A stretch of 48,213 nt of DNA from Clostridia bacterium (GTDB taxonomy: Bacteria; Bacillota; Clostridia; TANB77; UBA1234): positions 1-48,213 of the forward strand of contig JAFXCN010000010.1 of NCBI GenBank assembly GCA_017521465.1. Reading direction: 5' to 3'. Position 1 is the stretch's first letter; each line of letters begins with the position of its first letter. Below are positions 40,412 through 48,213 of the stretch, piece after piece. The notes under the pieces are model-generated. The model worked only from the letters and a program-made list of their open reading frames with translations. It was not told the DNA's origin and made no database searches. The translations under genes and the position numbers were made by a program.

Positions 40412-41779
40412 ATGACAGAAAAAACAATGGAAAAAATCGTAAGTTTGTGTAAAGGAAGAGGATTTATATTCCCAGGATCAGAAATATATGGTGGACTTGC
40501 TAACACTTGGGATTATGGTCCATTAGGCTCAAGATTAAAAAACAATATAAAAGATGCTTGGAGAAAAAGATTCATCCAAGAAAGAAAAAATAGCTATGAA
40601 GTAGATGCTGCAATATTAATGCATCCAAGAGTTTGGGAAGCAAGTGGACACGTTGCAAGCTTTGCAGACCCACTATTAGATTGTAAAGAATGTAAAGCAA
40701 GACACAGAGCAGACAACTTAATAAATGATTTTGATGCAAGTGCAAATGCTGATGGAATGACAAAAGAAGAAATGGTAGCATATATAAATGAACATCAAAT
40801 TCCTTGCCCAAAATGCGGTAAAGTAAATTATACAGGAATAAGAGAATTCAACTTAATGTTTGAAACATACAGAGGTGTTACAGAAGATAGCAAAAATATA
40901 ATTTATTTAAGACCAGAAAATGCACAAGGTGAGTATGTTAATTTCTCAAATGTTCAAAGAACAACAAGAAGCAAATTACCATTTAGTATTGGACAAATAG
41001 GTAAAGCATTCAGAAACGAAATCACACCAGGTAACTTTACATTTAGAACAATAGAATTTGAACAAGCAGAATTCCAAACATTCTGTAAAGAAGGAACAGA
41101 CGAAGAATTATACGAATACTTCAAAGAATATGGAAAGAAATTCTACATGGACTTAGGAATTCCAGAAGAACATTTAAGATTCCACGATCATGAAAAATTA
41201 GCATTCTATGCAAAAGCTGCATGTGACATTGAATTTTTATTCCCATTTGGTTGGGGTGAAGTAAATGGAACACACAACAGAACAAATTATGACTTATCAA
41301 GACATCAAGAATATTCAGGCCAAAAACAAGAATACTTAGATCCAGAAACAAACGAAAAATTTATTCCATATGTAATTGAATCTACATATGGTGTAGATAG
41401 AACAGTGCTTGCAGTACTTTGCGAAGCATATGATGAAGAAGAAATTGCTGAAGGAGATACAAGAACAGTATTACACTTAAATCCAGCTATAGCTCCATAT
41501 AAAGTTGCTGTATTACCACTTGTTAAAAAGTTATCAGAACCAGCAAATGAATTATATGAAAAACTTTCTAAAAAATTTATGTGCGATTATGATGAAACAG
41601 GAACAATTGGTAAAAGATATAGAAGAGAAGATGAAATTGGAACACCATTCTGTATAACAGTTGACTTCGATACATTAGAAGATAATTGTGTAACAATAAG
41701 AAATAGAGATACAATGGAACAAGAGAGAATTGCAATAGACAAAGTAGAAGAATATATATTAGAAAAAATCCAATTTTAG
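40412..41779 (+). CDS. glyS: Glycyl-tRNA synthetase (dimeric type)
   Basis: A class II synthetase of 455 residues, of the alpha-2 (eukaryote/archaea-like) type that also occurs in many Firmicutes. Motifs: GRGFIFPGSEIYGGLANTWDYGPLG at the N-terminus, RPENAQGEYVNFSNVQRTTRSKLPF, GQIGKAFRNEITPGNFTFRTIEFEQAE (motif 2), and GVDRTVLAVL (motif 3). A zinc-binding pair is seen in CKECKAR and CPKCGKVN. The C-terminal anticodon-binding domain follows. Ribosome site TTAAAGGAGGAAATTAC. Controlled by the T-box leader before it. Confidence 0.97.
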   Translation: MTEKTMEKIVSLCKGRGFIFPGSEIYGGLANTWDYGPLGSRLKNNIKDAWRKRFIQERKNSYEVDAAILMHPRVWEASGHVASFADPLLDCKECKARHRADNLINDFDASANADGMTKEEMVAYINEHQIPCPKCGKVNYTGIREFNLMFETYRGVTEDSKNIIYLRPENAQGEYVNFSNVQRTTRSKLPFSIGQIGKAFRNEITPGNFTFRTIEFEQAEFQTFCKEGTDEELYEYFKEYGKKFYMDLGIPEEHLRFHDHEKLAFYAKAACDIEFLFPFGWGEVNGTHNRTNYDLSRHQEYSGQKQEYLDPETNEKFIPYVIESTYGVDRTVLAVLCEAYDEEEIAEGDTRTVLHLNPAIAPYKVAVLPLVKKLSEPANELYEKLSKKFMCDYDETGTIGKRYRREDEIGTPFCITVDFDTLEDNCVTIRNRDTMEQERIAIDKVEEYILEKIQF

Positions 41780-41808
41780 AATATAAATTCTGATAGGAGG
41801 AACGAAAG

Positions 41809-42822
41809 ATGGCTAATCCTATTTATATAATTAAAAGATTATTTGGAATGAATTATAAAAACTTTTTTAAGCGAGCTGAGTCAGTTAGCAAAAAAAGTGG
41901 TAAGAATAAATTTGCTATTTACTGCGATATGATATGGTGCGGCTTAAAATACGGTGCTGGATATGTTGATTATGATGTTATAGGTTTTTATAAACTAAAT
42001 AGTAAACAACGTGAGACAATGCTTACAAGAGGTATTAATAACAAGTATGTAAAGAAACTAAATCAAAAAGAATATTGGCACATATTTGATAACAAAAATG
42101 AGTTCAACAATGTATTTTCAAAATTCATTACACGAGATTGGATATATCCGATATCAAAGCATAAAAATGAAACAATAGAATTTTTAAAAAAACATGAAGT
42201 GTTTATGGCAAAACCAAACAACGGTCAATGCGGAAAAGGTATAGAGAAAATATCTGTAAAAGATTATAAGGAAAATTATGAAAAACTTTATAATCATTTA
42301 GTTGATAATGAATTAGAATTGGTTGAAGAACTTATCATTCAGCACGAAGACATGAATAGATTAAACACAAGTAGTGTAAATACAATTAGAATGGTTACTG
42401 CTATGAATGAACAAAATGAAGTAACAGTTCTTGCGACATTTATAAGAATAGGAAACGGAAAGCATGTCGATAACTTTAACAGTGGAGGAATGACAGCTAA
42501 AGTTGATGAAGACACAGGCGTTATATTAGAAGAAGCGGTAGACAAATCAGGAAAACTATATGAGAAACATCCAATAACAGGAACAACAATAAAAGGTTTT
42601 CAAATACCGATGTGGAGCGAAGCTCTTAGCATGGTGAAAGAAGCAGCATCAATGAGTAGAAATGTTAGATATGTTGGTTGGGATGTTGCAATAACAAGCG
42701 ATGGTGTAACATTGATAGAAGGTAACCAATTTCCAGGACATGATATTTATCAAGTTGCTGAAAGAATGGAAGAAGGAGCGACAGGGATATTACCTAAATT
42801 TAAAAAGGCAATTGGATATTAA
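41809..42822 (+). CDS. Sugar-transfer-associated ATP-grasp family protein
   Basis: A cytosolic 337-residue enzyme of the ATP-grasp superfamily, ATPgrasp_ST type. FMAKPNNGQCGKGIEKISV is the nucleotide-binding loop; VEELIIQHEDMNRLN, SSVNTIRMVTAM, FNSGGMTAKVDEDTG and GWDVAITSDGVTLIEGNQFPGHD are the core. ATP-grasp enzymes join a carboxylate to a nucleophile using ATP. Relatives occur in surface polysaccharide clusters, but no such genes are adjacent. Ribosome site ATAGGAGGAACGAAAG. It is 29 bases after glyS and may be part of that transcript. Confidence 0.88.
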   Translation: MANPIYIIKRLFGMNYKNFFKRAESVSKKSGKNKFAIYCDMIWCGLKYGAGYVDYDVIGFYKLNSKQRETMLTRGINNKYVKKLNQKEYWHIFDNKNEFNNVFSKFITRDWIYPISKHKNETIEFLKKHEVFMAKPNNGQCGKGIEKISVKDYKENYEKLYNHLVDNELELVEELIIQHEDMNRLNTSSVNTIRMVTAMNEQNEVTVLATFIRIGNGKHVDNFNSGGMTAKVDEDTGVILEEAVDKSGKLYEKHPITGTTIKGFQIPMWSEALSMVKEAASMSRNVRYVGWDVAITSDGVTLIEGNQFPGHDIYQVAERMEEGATGILPKFKKAIGY

Positions 42823-42825
42823 AAG

Positions 42826-42857
42826 AAAAAGACGAACTTTAAAGTTCGTCTTTTTAT
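42826..42857. terminator. Bidirectional terminator between ATP-grasp and protease genes
   Basis: AAAAGACGAACTTT / AAAGTTCGTCTTTT perfect stem between converging genes, flanked by A and T runs. Confidence 0.88.
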
Positions 42858-42859
42858 AT

Positions 42860-43726
42860 TTATTTAATTAGATTTTCAAAATATTCTGTTCTGTTTGGAA
42901 ATTTTTTGCTAAATGATTTTTGATTAGCTAAATATAGAGCTATGCCGTCTGCGAAGTCTTCGCTATAATCTCCTTTTTCAATATATTTTTTACTATATGC
43001 ACTTACAGATTTTTTATCTGCATTTACAACCTCTTGATAAGTTGTATAAGAAAAATCTAATACTTTTTCTTGCATTAATTTTTGAGCCCATGTATGAGCG
43101 ATTTCATGAGTTACGATTTGATTAATTTTTGTTGAAGAATATGAAGAAACTTTATATAAATAAATTTTTTCATATTTAGTAACTCCGGCAACGTTCTTTT
43201 GATCTGCTTTATATGGTAATAATATAATTTCTTCAGTGTTAGATTTGATTTCACTAGGAATGTTGTTAATAGTTTTTTCGATTGTTTTCATAGCTTTAGA
43301 ATCTTTATTTGTATAAACCACTTTTATATCATCAATTGTTTTTACATATGTTTTAGCATTTTTAACATTATCAAGTGCATAATCATTAACTAAACCTTTT
43401 TTATCAGAGAAGTAATATGTAAAAGTTGCATATTCATCTTTATCGTTTGTGAAGGTAATAGTTTGTTTACCTGATAGATTAGAAATATCAATTTCAAAAC
43501 TATTATTTGTAACATTTACAATTTCATTATTGTAATATACAGTATTTTCATTTTCAAAAAGATTAAATGAAATTGTTGTTTGATAATTAGTATCAATTAT
43601 AGAGTTGTTTTCTTCAACTGGAAGAACGTTATAAAAGAAAGGAACGTTTTCTCCAGCGAAAGAAATTGTTGCATGAAGTAGAAATATACAACTAACAACT
43701 AATACTTTTTTGATTGTTCCTCTCAT
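42860..43726 (-). CDS. Secreted HExxH metalloprotease-like protein
   Basis: A 288-residue secreted protein. A signal peptide (1-25, ending SFAGEN) is followed by a beta-rich region (about 30-110), then a zinc protease-like domain. VTHEIAHTWA carries HExxH, and SEDFADGIALYL downstream provides a likely third ligand (Glu or Asp), a layout seen in anthrax-lethal-factor-like and other gluzincin domains. No wall anchor or SLH domain. ATG 43726 follows AAAGGAGTTGATTAAA; the TTG at 43735 is adjacent to that ribosome site. Substrate unknown. Confidence 0.8.
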   Translation of the reverse strand: MRGTIKKVLVVSCIFLLHATISFAGENVPFFYNVLPVEENNSIIDTNYQTTISFNLFENENTVYYNNEIVNVTNNSFEIDISNLSGKQTITFTNDKDEYATFTYYFSDKKGLVNDYALDNVKNAKTYVKTIDDIKVVYTNKDSKAMKTIEKTINNIPSEIKSNTEEIILLPYKADQKNVAGVTKYEKIYLYKVSSYSSTKINQIVTHEIAHTWAQKLMQEKVLDFSYTTYQEVVNADKKSVSAYSKKYIEKGDYSEDFADGIALYLANQKSFSKKFPNRTEYFENLIK

Positions 43727-43791
43727 TTTAATCAACTCCTTTGCTAAAAACTTTTGTATAAAAGCTTCATATTTTTCTTTTGTATATATAA

Positions 43792-43820
43792 ATTATACCA
43801 TCAAAAACAAAAAAAGTAAA
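43792..43820 (-). promoter_or_regulatory. Sigma-A promoter of the secreted protease
   Basis: On the minus strand TTTACT (43815-43820) and TATAAT (43792-43797) with a 17 bp spacer, about 65 bases before the start. Confidence 0.6.
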
Positions 43821-44073
43821 TATTATATTATAGTACAACGACCAAGTCAATAGAAAAATGCAAAAAAATAAAAAAGTTCTAAACTTACGGAAATACAAGC
43901 TTTTGCGGAATTTAAAAAAAATAAAAAAATAGAAAAAAATTTTTTTGAGTGTTGTATACATAATGTTAGAAATTACGTGTAGAAATGCCTGAACAATAGG
44001 GGAAATAAGTGTTTGATAATATATGCATCTTAACAAATTATGTAACTTCAAATGACTTAAATTGAAAAAAATA

Positions 44074-44102
44074 TTGAAAAAAATGGTATTTGATGATAAT
44101 AT
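44074..44102 (+). promoter_or_regulatory. Candidate promoter of the small SLH protein
   Basis: TTGAAA (44074-44079) and TAATAT (44097-44102) with a 17 bp spacer, about 55 bases before the TTG start at 44156. Confidence 0.4.
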
Positions 44103-44155
44103 ATTCATGCGGTATTGTCGCCGTAAGAAAACTACAACGAGAAAGGGTGGCGAGA

Positions 44156-44812
44156 TTGATAAAAAGAGGAATTTTGTTAATTATGTTAACGATAATTGCA
44201 TATGTATTTTTTTGTAATTCGTGCACATATGCAGTGATAGAAGATATAGAAAATCATTGGTGCGAAAATGAAATTAAAAGTATGTATGAAAGTGGATATA
44301 TAGATTTAAAAGAAGAAAATAAATTTGCACCAGATGAACAGCTCACGAAAGCAGAATTTTGTGCTACAGTCAATAGAATATTGAAGTATAGTGAATCAAA
44401 TAATACTACTTTAGACTGGGAGAAAGAATTTGCGATAGGAATAGAAAAGGGGTACATGCCAATAGGAAGTGCAGATGATACAATAACAAGAGAAGAAGCT
44501 TGTGTAATATTTGAAAGAATAACTGATATTACAATAGATAATACTTTAGAATTTGCTAAATATGAAAGCTTCACTGATTATAAAAACGTATCCATTTGGG
44601 CCGAAAAGGCGGTTAAAAGAATGGTTATAAACGGAAAGATAGTTGGATACACGGATAATACATTAAAAATGAAAAACAAGTTGACACGTGCTGAGTTTGT
44701 TATGATAATGTCAAGATTCGATGAGACAGCAAAACAACTCGAATCAGCTCGAGTTAATAAAAAGATACCACTTAATGCAATAACGATATTAGATGTTTTA
44801 AATACTATATAG
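44156..44812 (+). CDS. SLH-only secreted protein
   Basis: A secreted protein of 218 residues from the TTG start. MIKRGILLIMLTIIAYVFFCNSCTYA is a signal peptide in two parts (basic start, hydrophobic core, ending CTYA). It consists of three SLH domains: IEDIENHWCENEIKSMYESG, then a degenerate second (FAIGIEKGYMPIGSADD), then FTDYKNVSIWAEKAVKRMVI. There is no other domain, so it may cover the wall or bind other S-layer proteins. TTG 44156 was chosen because it follows AAAGGGTGGCGAGA and begins a proper signal peptide; the longer frame from 44090 has neither. Confidence 0.78.
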   Translation: MIKRGILLIMLTIIAYVFFCNSCTYAVIEDIENHWCENEIKSMYESGYIDLKEENKFAPDEQLTKAEFCATVNRILKYSESNNTTLDWEKEFAIGIEKGYMPIGSADDTITREEACVIFERITDITIDNTLEFAKYESFTDYKNVSIWAEKAVKRMVINGKIVGYTDNTLKMKNKLTRAEFVMIMSRFDETAKQLESARVNKKIPLNAITILDVLNTI

Positions 44813-44956
44813 AATGTAAAAATGCAAATATATAAAAATACTTGAACAAGATATGAAATTTGAATACTTAAATATACGTGCAAATGATAAAAAACTTGAA
44901 GTTGTAATTAGTTAGTATACAAATTAAATTAAACAATAAAGAAAGGATTGAAAAAG

Positions 44957-47900
44957 ATGAAAAGAATTTCAAAAATTGCGATAGCGCTAGTATTAATCAT
45001 AGGACTTGTATTAATAGCTCCATTGGAGAGTGTTAATGCACAGTTTTCAGATTTATACCCTACTCATTGGTGCTATCCTAAAATTATGGATTTTTACGAA
45101 AGAGGATATGTTGATGGTTATGAGGATGGTACCTTCTTAGCTGATGATACTATTACAAGAGCCGAATACGTAAAAATAGTAAATAATTTCTTTGGATATT
45201 CTAAAGGAGATGTTGACGCTTTAGAATTTTCAGATTTAGAAGGAACAGAATGGTTTGCACCATATGTTGCTGAAGCAGTATCAAGAGGTTATATTGAAGG
45301 ATATGACGACGGTACTTTTAAACCACAAAACCCAATAAGAAGACAAGAAGCAACAGTAATATTATCAAGAATATTAAATATTCATAATGAAACTTATTCT
45401 AAAGATCACAAAGATGGAATGGCTCAATATACTGATGGTGACGATATAGATGAATGGGCATATAAAGCAGTACATAGTTATTCTGTTCATAATTTTATAA
45501 ATGGTTATCCAGATCAAACAATTCGTTTGAAGAAAAATGTAACAAGAGCAGAAACAGTAGAACTTTTGAATTTATTAGAACAAAAAATAGAAATAGATAG
45601 ACCTTCAGGTGGTGGCGGATCATCTAAACCAACTGTAAAGAAACCGCTAATAACAGTAGTAGAAGAAAATAATGATGTTGAATGGTATAACAAAGTTGAA
45701 GCTGGTGAAGATGGAAAAGTAACAGTTCAAGTTCATACTGATACATTCAATGCAGTTATTAACGTAAAAGTTAATGGAGAAGTTGTTGAAACAAGAAATG
45801 CAGTTGTTGAAAAAGGAACAACTGTAGAATTTGATTTGGCGGATGGCAAGTATGAAATTACAGCAAATGCTACTAAAAAAGGAAGTAAGCCAAGCGCGGA
45901 AGCAGATAGCAAGACTGTAATTGTTGACACTATTGCACCTATAGCAAAAGGCGAAAATACAGAAAATGGAGCTAAAATAGAGGTTATAGATCCAACAACA
46001 TTAACAACAGATATAAGTGGTGTTAATGAAGCAAGTGTAAAATATGCATGGTTTATTAAAATTGTAGATGCAGTTTCATCAGAAGAATCATATGTAAGAC
46101 CAACATGGAGTGAGTGGACAGAATTACCAGATGAAGTTGTTCTACCAGAAACAGCAGAGCCAGGAGAATACTATTTAGGAATTATGGCAAGTGACAATGC
46201 GGGAAATAAAACTACTGGAAATATTGATAAATACGTTTCAATTTTACCAGAAAGTGGAGCTCCAACTATAACTGAAGGTGAAGAGGAATATATTATTGTT
46301 ATTGAAAAAGATAAGGATGATATTGAAGACCCTGTAGATCCTGAAAATCCAACAGAACCAGAAAATCCTATAAATCCAGATGCACCTGTAGTTCCAGAAG
46401 AACCAAAACCAGTAGTAGTAAAAACAAAACATACAATAGTATTTGAAAGTGAAGAACATGGAAAAATAGAAGGTACATTAAAATATGAAAATATTGAATA
46501 TGGAACTGAATTTTCAGAAATTATAGTTCCAACAACAACACCAGATGAAGGATATTCATTTGCTGGTTGGAATCCAGAATTACCAGAAGCAGATGCAAAA
46601 GTAATTGATGATGCTGAGTATACAGCAACATGGACAATTAATAGCTATGATTTAACAATCAACTATGTATATGAAGATGGCAAAGAAGCTGCAGCAACAT
46701 ATACAGATGAAGTGAATTACAACGAAGCATACAGTGTAGCATCACCAGAAATCGAAGGTTACACAGCAGATGTAACGACAGTAGAAGGTACAATGGGAAC
46801 AGAAGCTGTTGAAGTAACAGTAACATATACAATTAATAGTTATGATTTAACAATTAACTATGTATATAAAGATGGAAAAGAAGCTGCAGCAACATATACA
46901 GATAAAGTAAATTATAACGAAGCATATAGTGTAACTTCACCAGAAATCGAAGGTTACACAGCAGATGTAACGACAGTAGAAGGTACAATGGGAACACAAG
47001 CTGTAGAAGTAACAGTAACATATACAATTAATAGTTATGATTTAACAATCAACTATGTATATGAAAACGGAAAAGAAGCTGCCGAAACTTATGAAGATGA
47101 AGTGAACTACAACGAAGCATACAGTGTAGCATCACCAGAAATCGAAGGTTACACAGCAGATGTAACGACAGTAGAAGGTACAATGGGAACACAAGCTGTA
47201 GAAGTAACAGTAACATATACAATCAACAATTACAATTTAACAATTAACTATGTATATAAAGATGGAAAAGAAGCTGCAGCAACATATACAGATGAAGTAA
47301 ACTATAATGAAGCATATAGTGTAACTTCACCAGAAATTGAAGGTTACACAGCTGGTATAACAATAGTAGAAGGAATAATGGGAACACAACCAGTAGAAGT
47401 AACAGTAACATATGCAATCAATAGTTATGATTTAACAATCAACTATGTATATGAAAACGGAAAAGAAGCTGCAGAAACATTTACAGATAAAGTAAATTAT
47501 AACGAAGCATATAGTGTAACTTCACCACAAATCGAAGGTTACACAGCTGATGTAACAACAGTAGAAGGAACAATGGGAACAGAAGCAGTAATTGTTACAG
47601 TAACATATAAAGTAAATAGCTATGATTTGACAATAAATTATGAATATGAAGATGGAACAGAAGCTGCTAAACCATATGAAACAGATGTAGAATACAACAA
47701 GGATTATAAAGTAACATCACCAGAAATAGAAGGATATACACCAAGTGTTGAAATAGTAACAGGAACAATGTCAACAGATCCAGTAGAAGTTAAAGTTGTA
47801 TATACAAAAAATAGTTATAATTTAACAATTAATTACGTATATAAAGATAAAACAGAAGCAGCTCCAACTTATACAGGTACTGTAAAATACGAAGAATCAT

Positions 47901-48213
47901 ATAATGTTGAGTCACCAACAATAAAAGGCTATAGTGCAGATAAATTGACGGTAAGTGGCACAATGCCAGCAGATGATGTAGAAGTGACAGTAACATATAA
48001 AGTAAATAGTTATGACTTAACAATTAATTATGAATATGAAGATGGAACAGAAGCTGCTAAACCATATGAAACAGATGTAGAATACAACAAGGATTATAAA
48101 GTAGCATCACCAGAAATAGAAGGATATACACCAAGTGTTGAAATAGTAACAGGAACAATGTCAACAGATCCAGTAGAAGTTAAAGTTGTATATACAAAAA
48201 ATAGTTATAATTT
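44957..48213 (+). CDS. SLH-anchored MucBP-repeat surface adhesin (3' end beyond window)
   Basis: A large secreted adhesin, incomplete: 1085 codons are present and the frame is open at the edge. Signal peptide (1-28), three SLH domains (about 29-75, 92-135 and 150-205; FSDLYPTHWCYPKIMDFYERG), an Ig-like/bacterial-wall region (about 220-440), a Pro/Glu-rich linker near 455-490 (VDPENPTEPENPINPDAP), a Listeria-Bacteroides-type repeat (about 500-560), and then MucBP-like repeats of exactly 65 residues from 46643. MucBP domains bind mucus or host glycans in other species. Ribosome site GAAAGGATTGAAAAAG. Expressed alone, after the SLH-only gene. Confidence 0.88.
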   Translation, partial: MKRISKIAIALVLIIGLVLIAPLESVNAQFSDLYPTHWCYPKIMDFYERGYVDGYEDGTFLADDTITRAEYVKIVNNFFGYSKGDVDALEFSDLEGTEWFAPYVAEAVSRGYIEGYDDGTFKPQNPIRRQEATVILSRILNIHNETYSKDHKDGMAQYTDGDDIDEWAYKAVHSYSVHNFINGYPDQTIRLKKNVTRAETVELLNLLEQKIEIDRPSGGGGSSKPTVKKPLITVVEENNDVEWYNKVEAGEDGKVTVQVHTDTFNAVINVKVNGEVVETRNAVVEKGTTVEFDLADGKYEITANATKKGSKPSAEADSKTVIVDTIAPIAKGENTENGAKIEVIDPTTLTTDISGVNEASVKYAWFIKIVDAVSSEESYVRPTWSEWTELPDEVVLPETAEPGEYYLGIMASDNAGNKTTGNIDKYVSILPESGAPTITEGEEEYIIVIEKDKDDIEDPVDPENPTEPENPINPDAPVVPEEPKPVVVKTKHTIVFESEEHGKIEGTLKYENIEYGTEFSEIIVPTTTPDEGYSFAGWNPELPEADAKVIDDAEYTATWTINSYDLTINYVYEDGKEAAATYTDEVNYNEAYSVASPEIEGYTADVTTVEGTMGTEAVEVTVTYTINSYDLTINYVYKDGKEAAATYTDKVNYNEAYSVTSPEIEGYTADVTTVEGTMGTQAVEVTVTYTINSYDLTINYVYENGKEAAETYEDEVNYNEAYSVASPEIEGYTADVTTVEGTMGTQAVEVTVTYTINNYNLTINYVYKDGKEAAATYTDEVNYNEAYSVTSPEIEGYTAGITIVEGIMGTQPVEVTVTYAINSYDLTINYVYENGKEAAETFTDKVNYNEAYSVTSPQIEGYTADVTTVEGTMGTEAVIVTVTYKVNSYDLTINYEYEDGTEAAKPYETDVEYNKDYKVTSPEIEGYTPSVEIVTGTMSTDPVEVKVVYTKNSYNLTINYVYKDKTEAAPTYTGTVKYEESYNVESPTIKGYSADKLTVSGTMPADDVEVTVTYKVNSYDLTINYEYEDGTEAAKPYETDVEYNKDYKVASPEIEGYTPSVEIVTGTMSTDPVEVKVVYTKNSYN
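46643..48213 (+). repeat. Tandem 195-bp coding repeats (MucBP units)
   Basis: Eight full units start at 46643, 46838, 47033, 47228, 47423, 47618, 47813 and 48008, and a ninth begins at 48203. Each encodes 65 residues beginning SYDLTINYVYEDGKEAA. The unit length never varies. Units 1, 3 and 5 resemble each other more than they resemble 2 and 4, and 47641-47823 and 48031-48213 differ at a single base, so a 390-bp double unit has been duplicated recently. Confidence 0.95.

Larger units (their letters stand above)
43727..44155. other. AT-rich intergenic region with divergent promoters
   Basis: It holds a minus-strand promoter (43792-43820) for the protease and a candidate plus-strand promoter (44074-44102). 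The middle is almost pure A/T (about 43905-43955). A 113-residue minus-strand frame here (43767-44108) is Phe/Ile-rich low-complexity translation without a ribosome site and is not called. No RNA gene was recognised. Confidence 0.6.

Noticed and set aside
40303-40506. 67-residue minus-strand frame
   Set aside because: It covers GC-rich element copy B and the start of glyS in antisense.
43767-44108. 113-residue minus-strand frame rich in Phe and Ile
   Set aside because: Translation of A/T runs in an intergenic region; no ribosome site and it overlaps the protease promoter.
44100-44155. Possible cyclic-di-GMP riboswitch before the SLH-only gene
   Set aside because: The conserved core of that riboswitch class is not present; only a ribosome site and loose words were found.
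46643-48213. Possible CRISPR array or non-coding tandem repeat
   Set aside because: The 195-bp repeats keep an open frame encoding a MucBP-like unit and have no short-repeat/spacer layout. No CRISPR array was seen anywhere in the window.

Overview
The window is AT-rich DNA from a spore-forming, Gram-positive, low-GC bacterium of the class Clostridia. Evidence: spore genes (a GerA/GerB/GerC-type receptor operon, yqfC, yqfD, a PdaA-type cortex deacetylase), four S-layer-homology (SLH) surface proteins, an Agr peptide quorum-sensing system, a glycine T-box before glyS, and strong AGGAGG-type ribosome binding sites. The species cannot be named from the sequence. Most gene orders are typical of Clostridia, but several stretches depart from the usual pattern.

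Layout. 1-5.05 kb: a 5S rRNA (probably the tail of an rRNA operon), an HD-domain protein, ispH, a large SLH/FIVAR surface protein, then a second 5S rRNA joined to tRNA-Asn(GTT) under its own promoter. 5.05-9.66 kb: a loosely packed accessory stretch with a HAD phosphatase, two small unknown proteins, a secreted stalk-domain/YARHG protein, GC-rich intergenic islands, and a duplicated terminator beside a frameshifted gene remnant. 9.66-14.75 kb: a compact seven-gene operon encoding a C_GCAxxG_C_C redox protein, a biotin-synthase-like radical SAM enzyme, a second radical SAM enzyme resembling archaeal tetraether synthase (Tes/MJ0619), an ICMT-type membrane methyltransferase, a DUF4395 protein, an atypical Lgt-like protein and a small membrane protein. 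This is the best candidate for an undescribed system, probably in lipid or membrane modification. 14.75-19.4 kb: housekeeping genes (mnmA, trmL, secG, rnr) and a small zinc-ribbon protein. 19.4-23.65 kb: a spore germination receptor operon on the minus strand, with gerB split by a one-base frameshift. 23.75-29.3 kb: a U32 peptidase-family protein, a Cys-rich 44-residue peptide with a sigma-K-like promoter, and a full agr locus (agrB-agrD forward, agrA-agrC reverse), including a 36-residue agrD. 29.5-32.1 kb: HAD phosphatase, glmR/yvcK and a PdaA-like lipoprotein. 32.4-38.9 kb: a variant of the conserved yqfC-yqfD-ybeY-cdd-era-yqzL-recO cluster, in which phoH, pgpH and dgkA are absent and an unknown 408-residue protein and a DUF3048 protein are present. 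38.9-42.8 kb: an SLH protein, T-box plus glyS, and an ATP-grasp enzyme. 42.8 kb to the end: a secreted HExxH metalloprotease, a small SLH-only protein, and a large SLH/MucBP-repeat adhesin that runs off the end.

The genes fit a picture of a spore-former with an elaborate S-layer, cell-density signalling by a cyclic peptide, and possibly unusual membrane lipids. Start codons were moved from the longest open frame wherever a clear ribosome binding site supported an internal start; each case is noted. All functional names rest on motif recognition by eye, without database searches.
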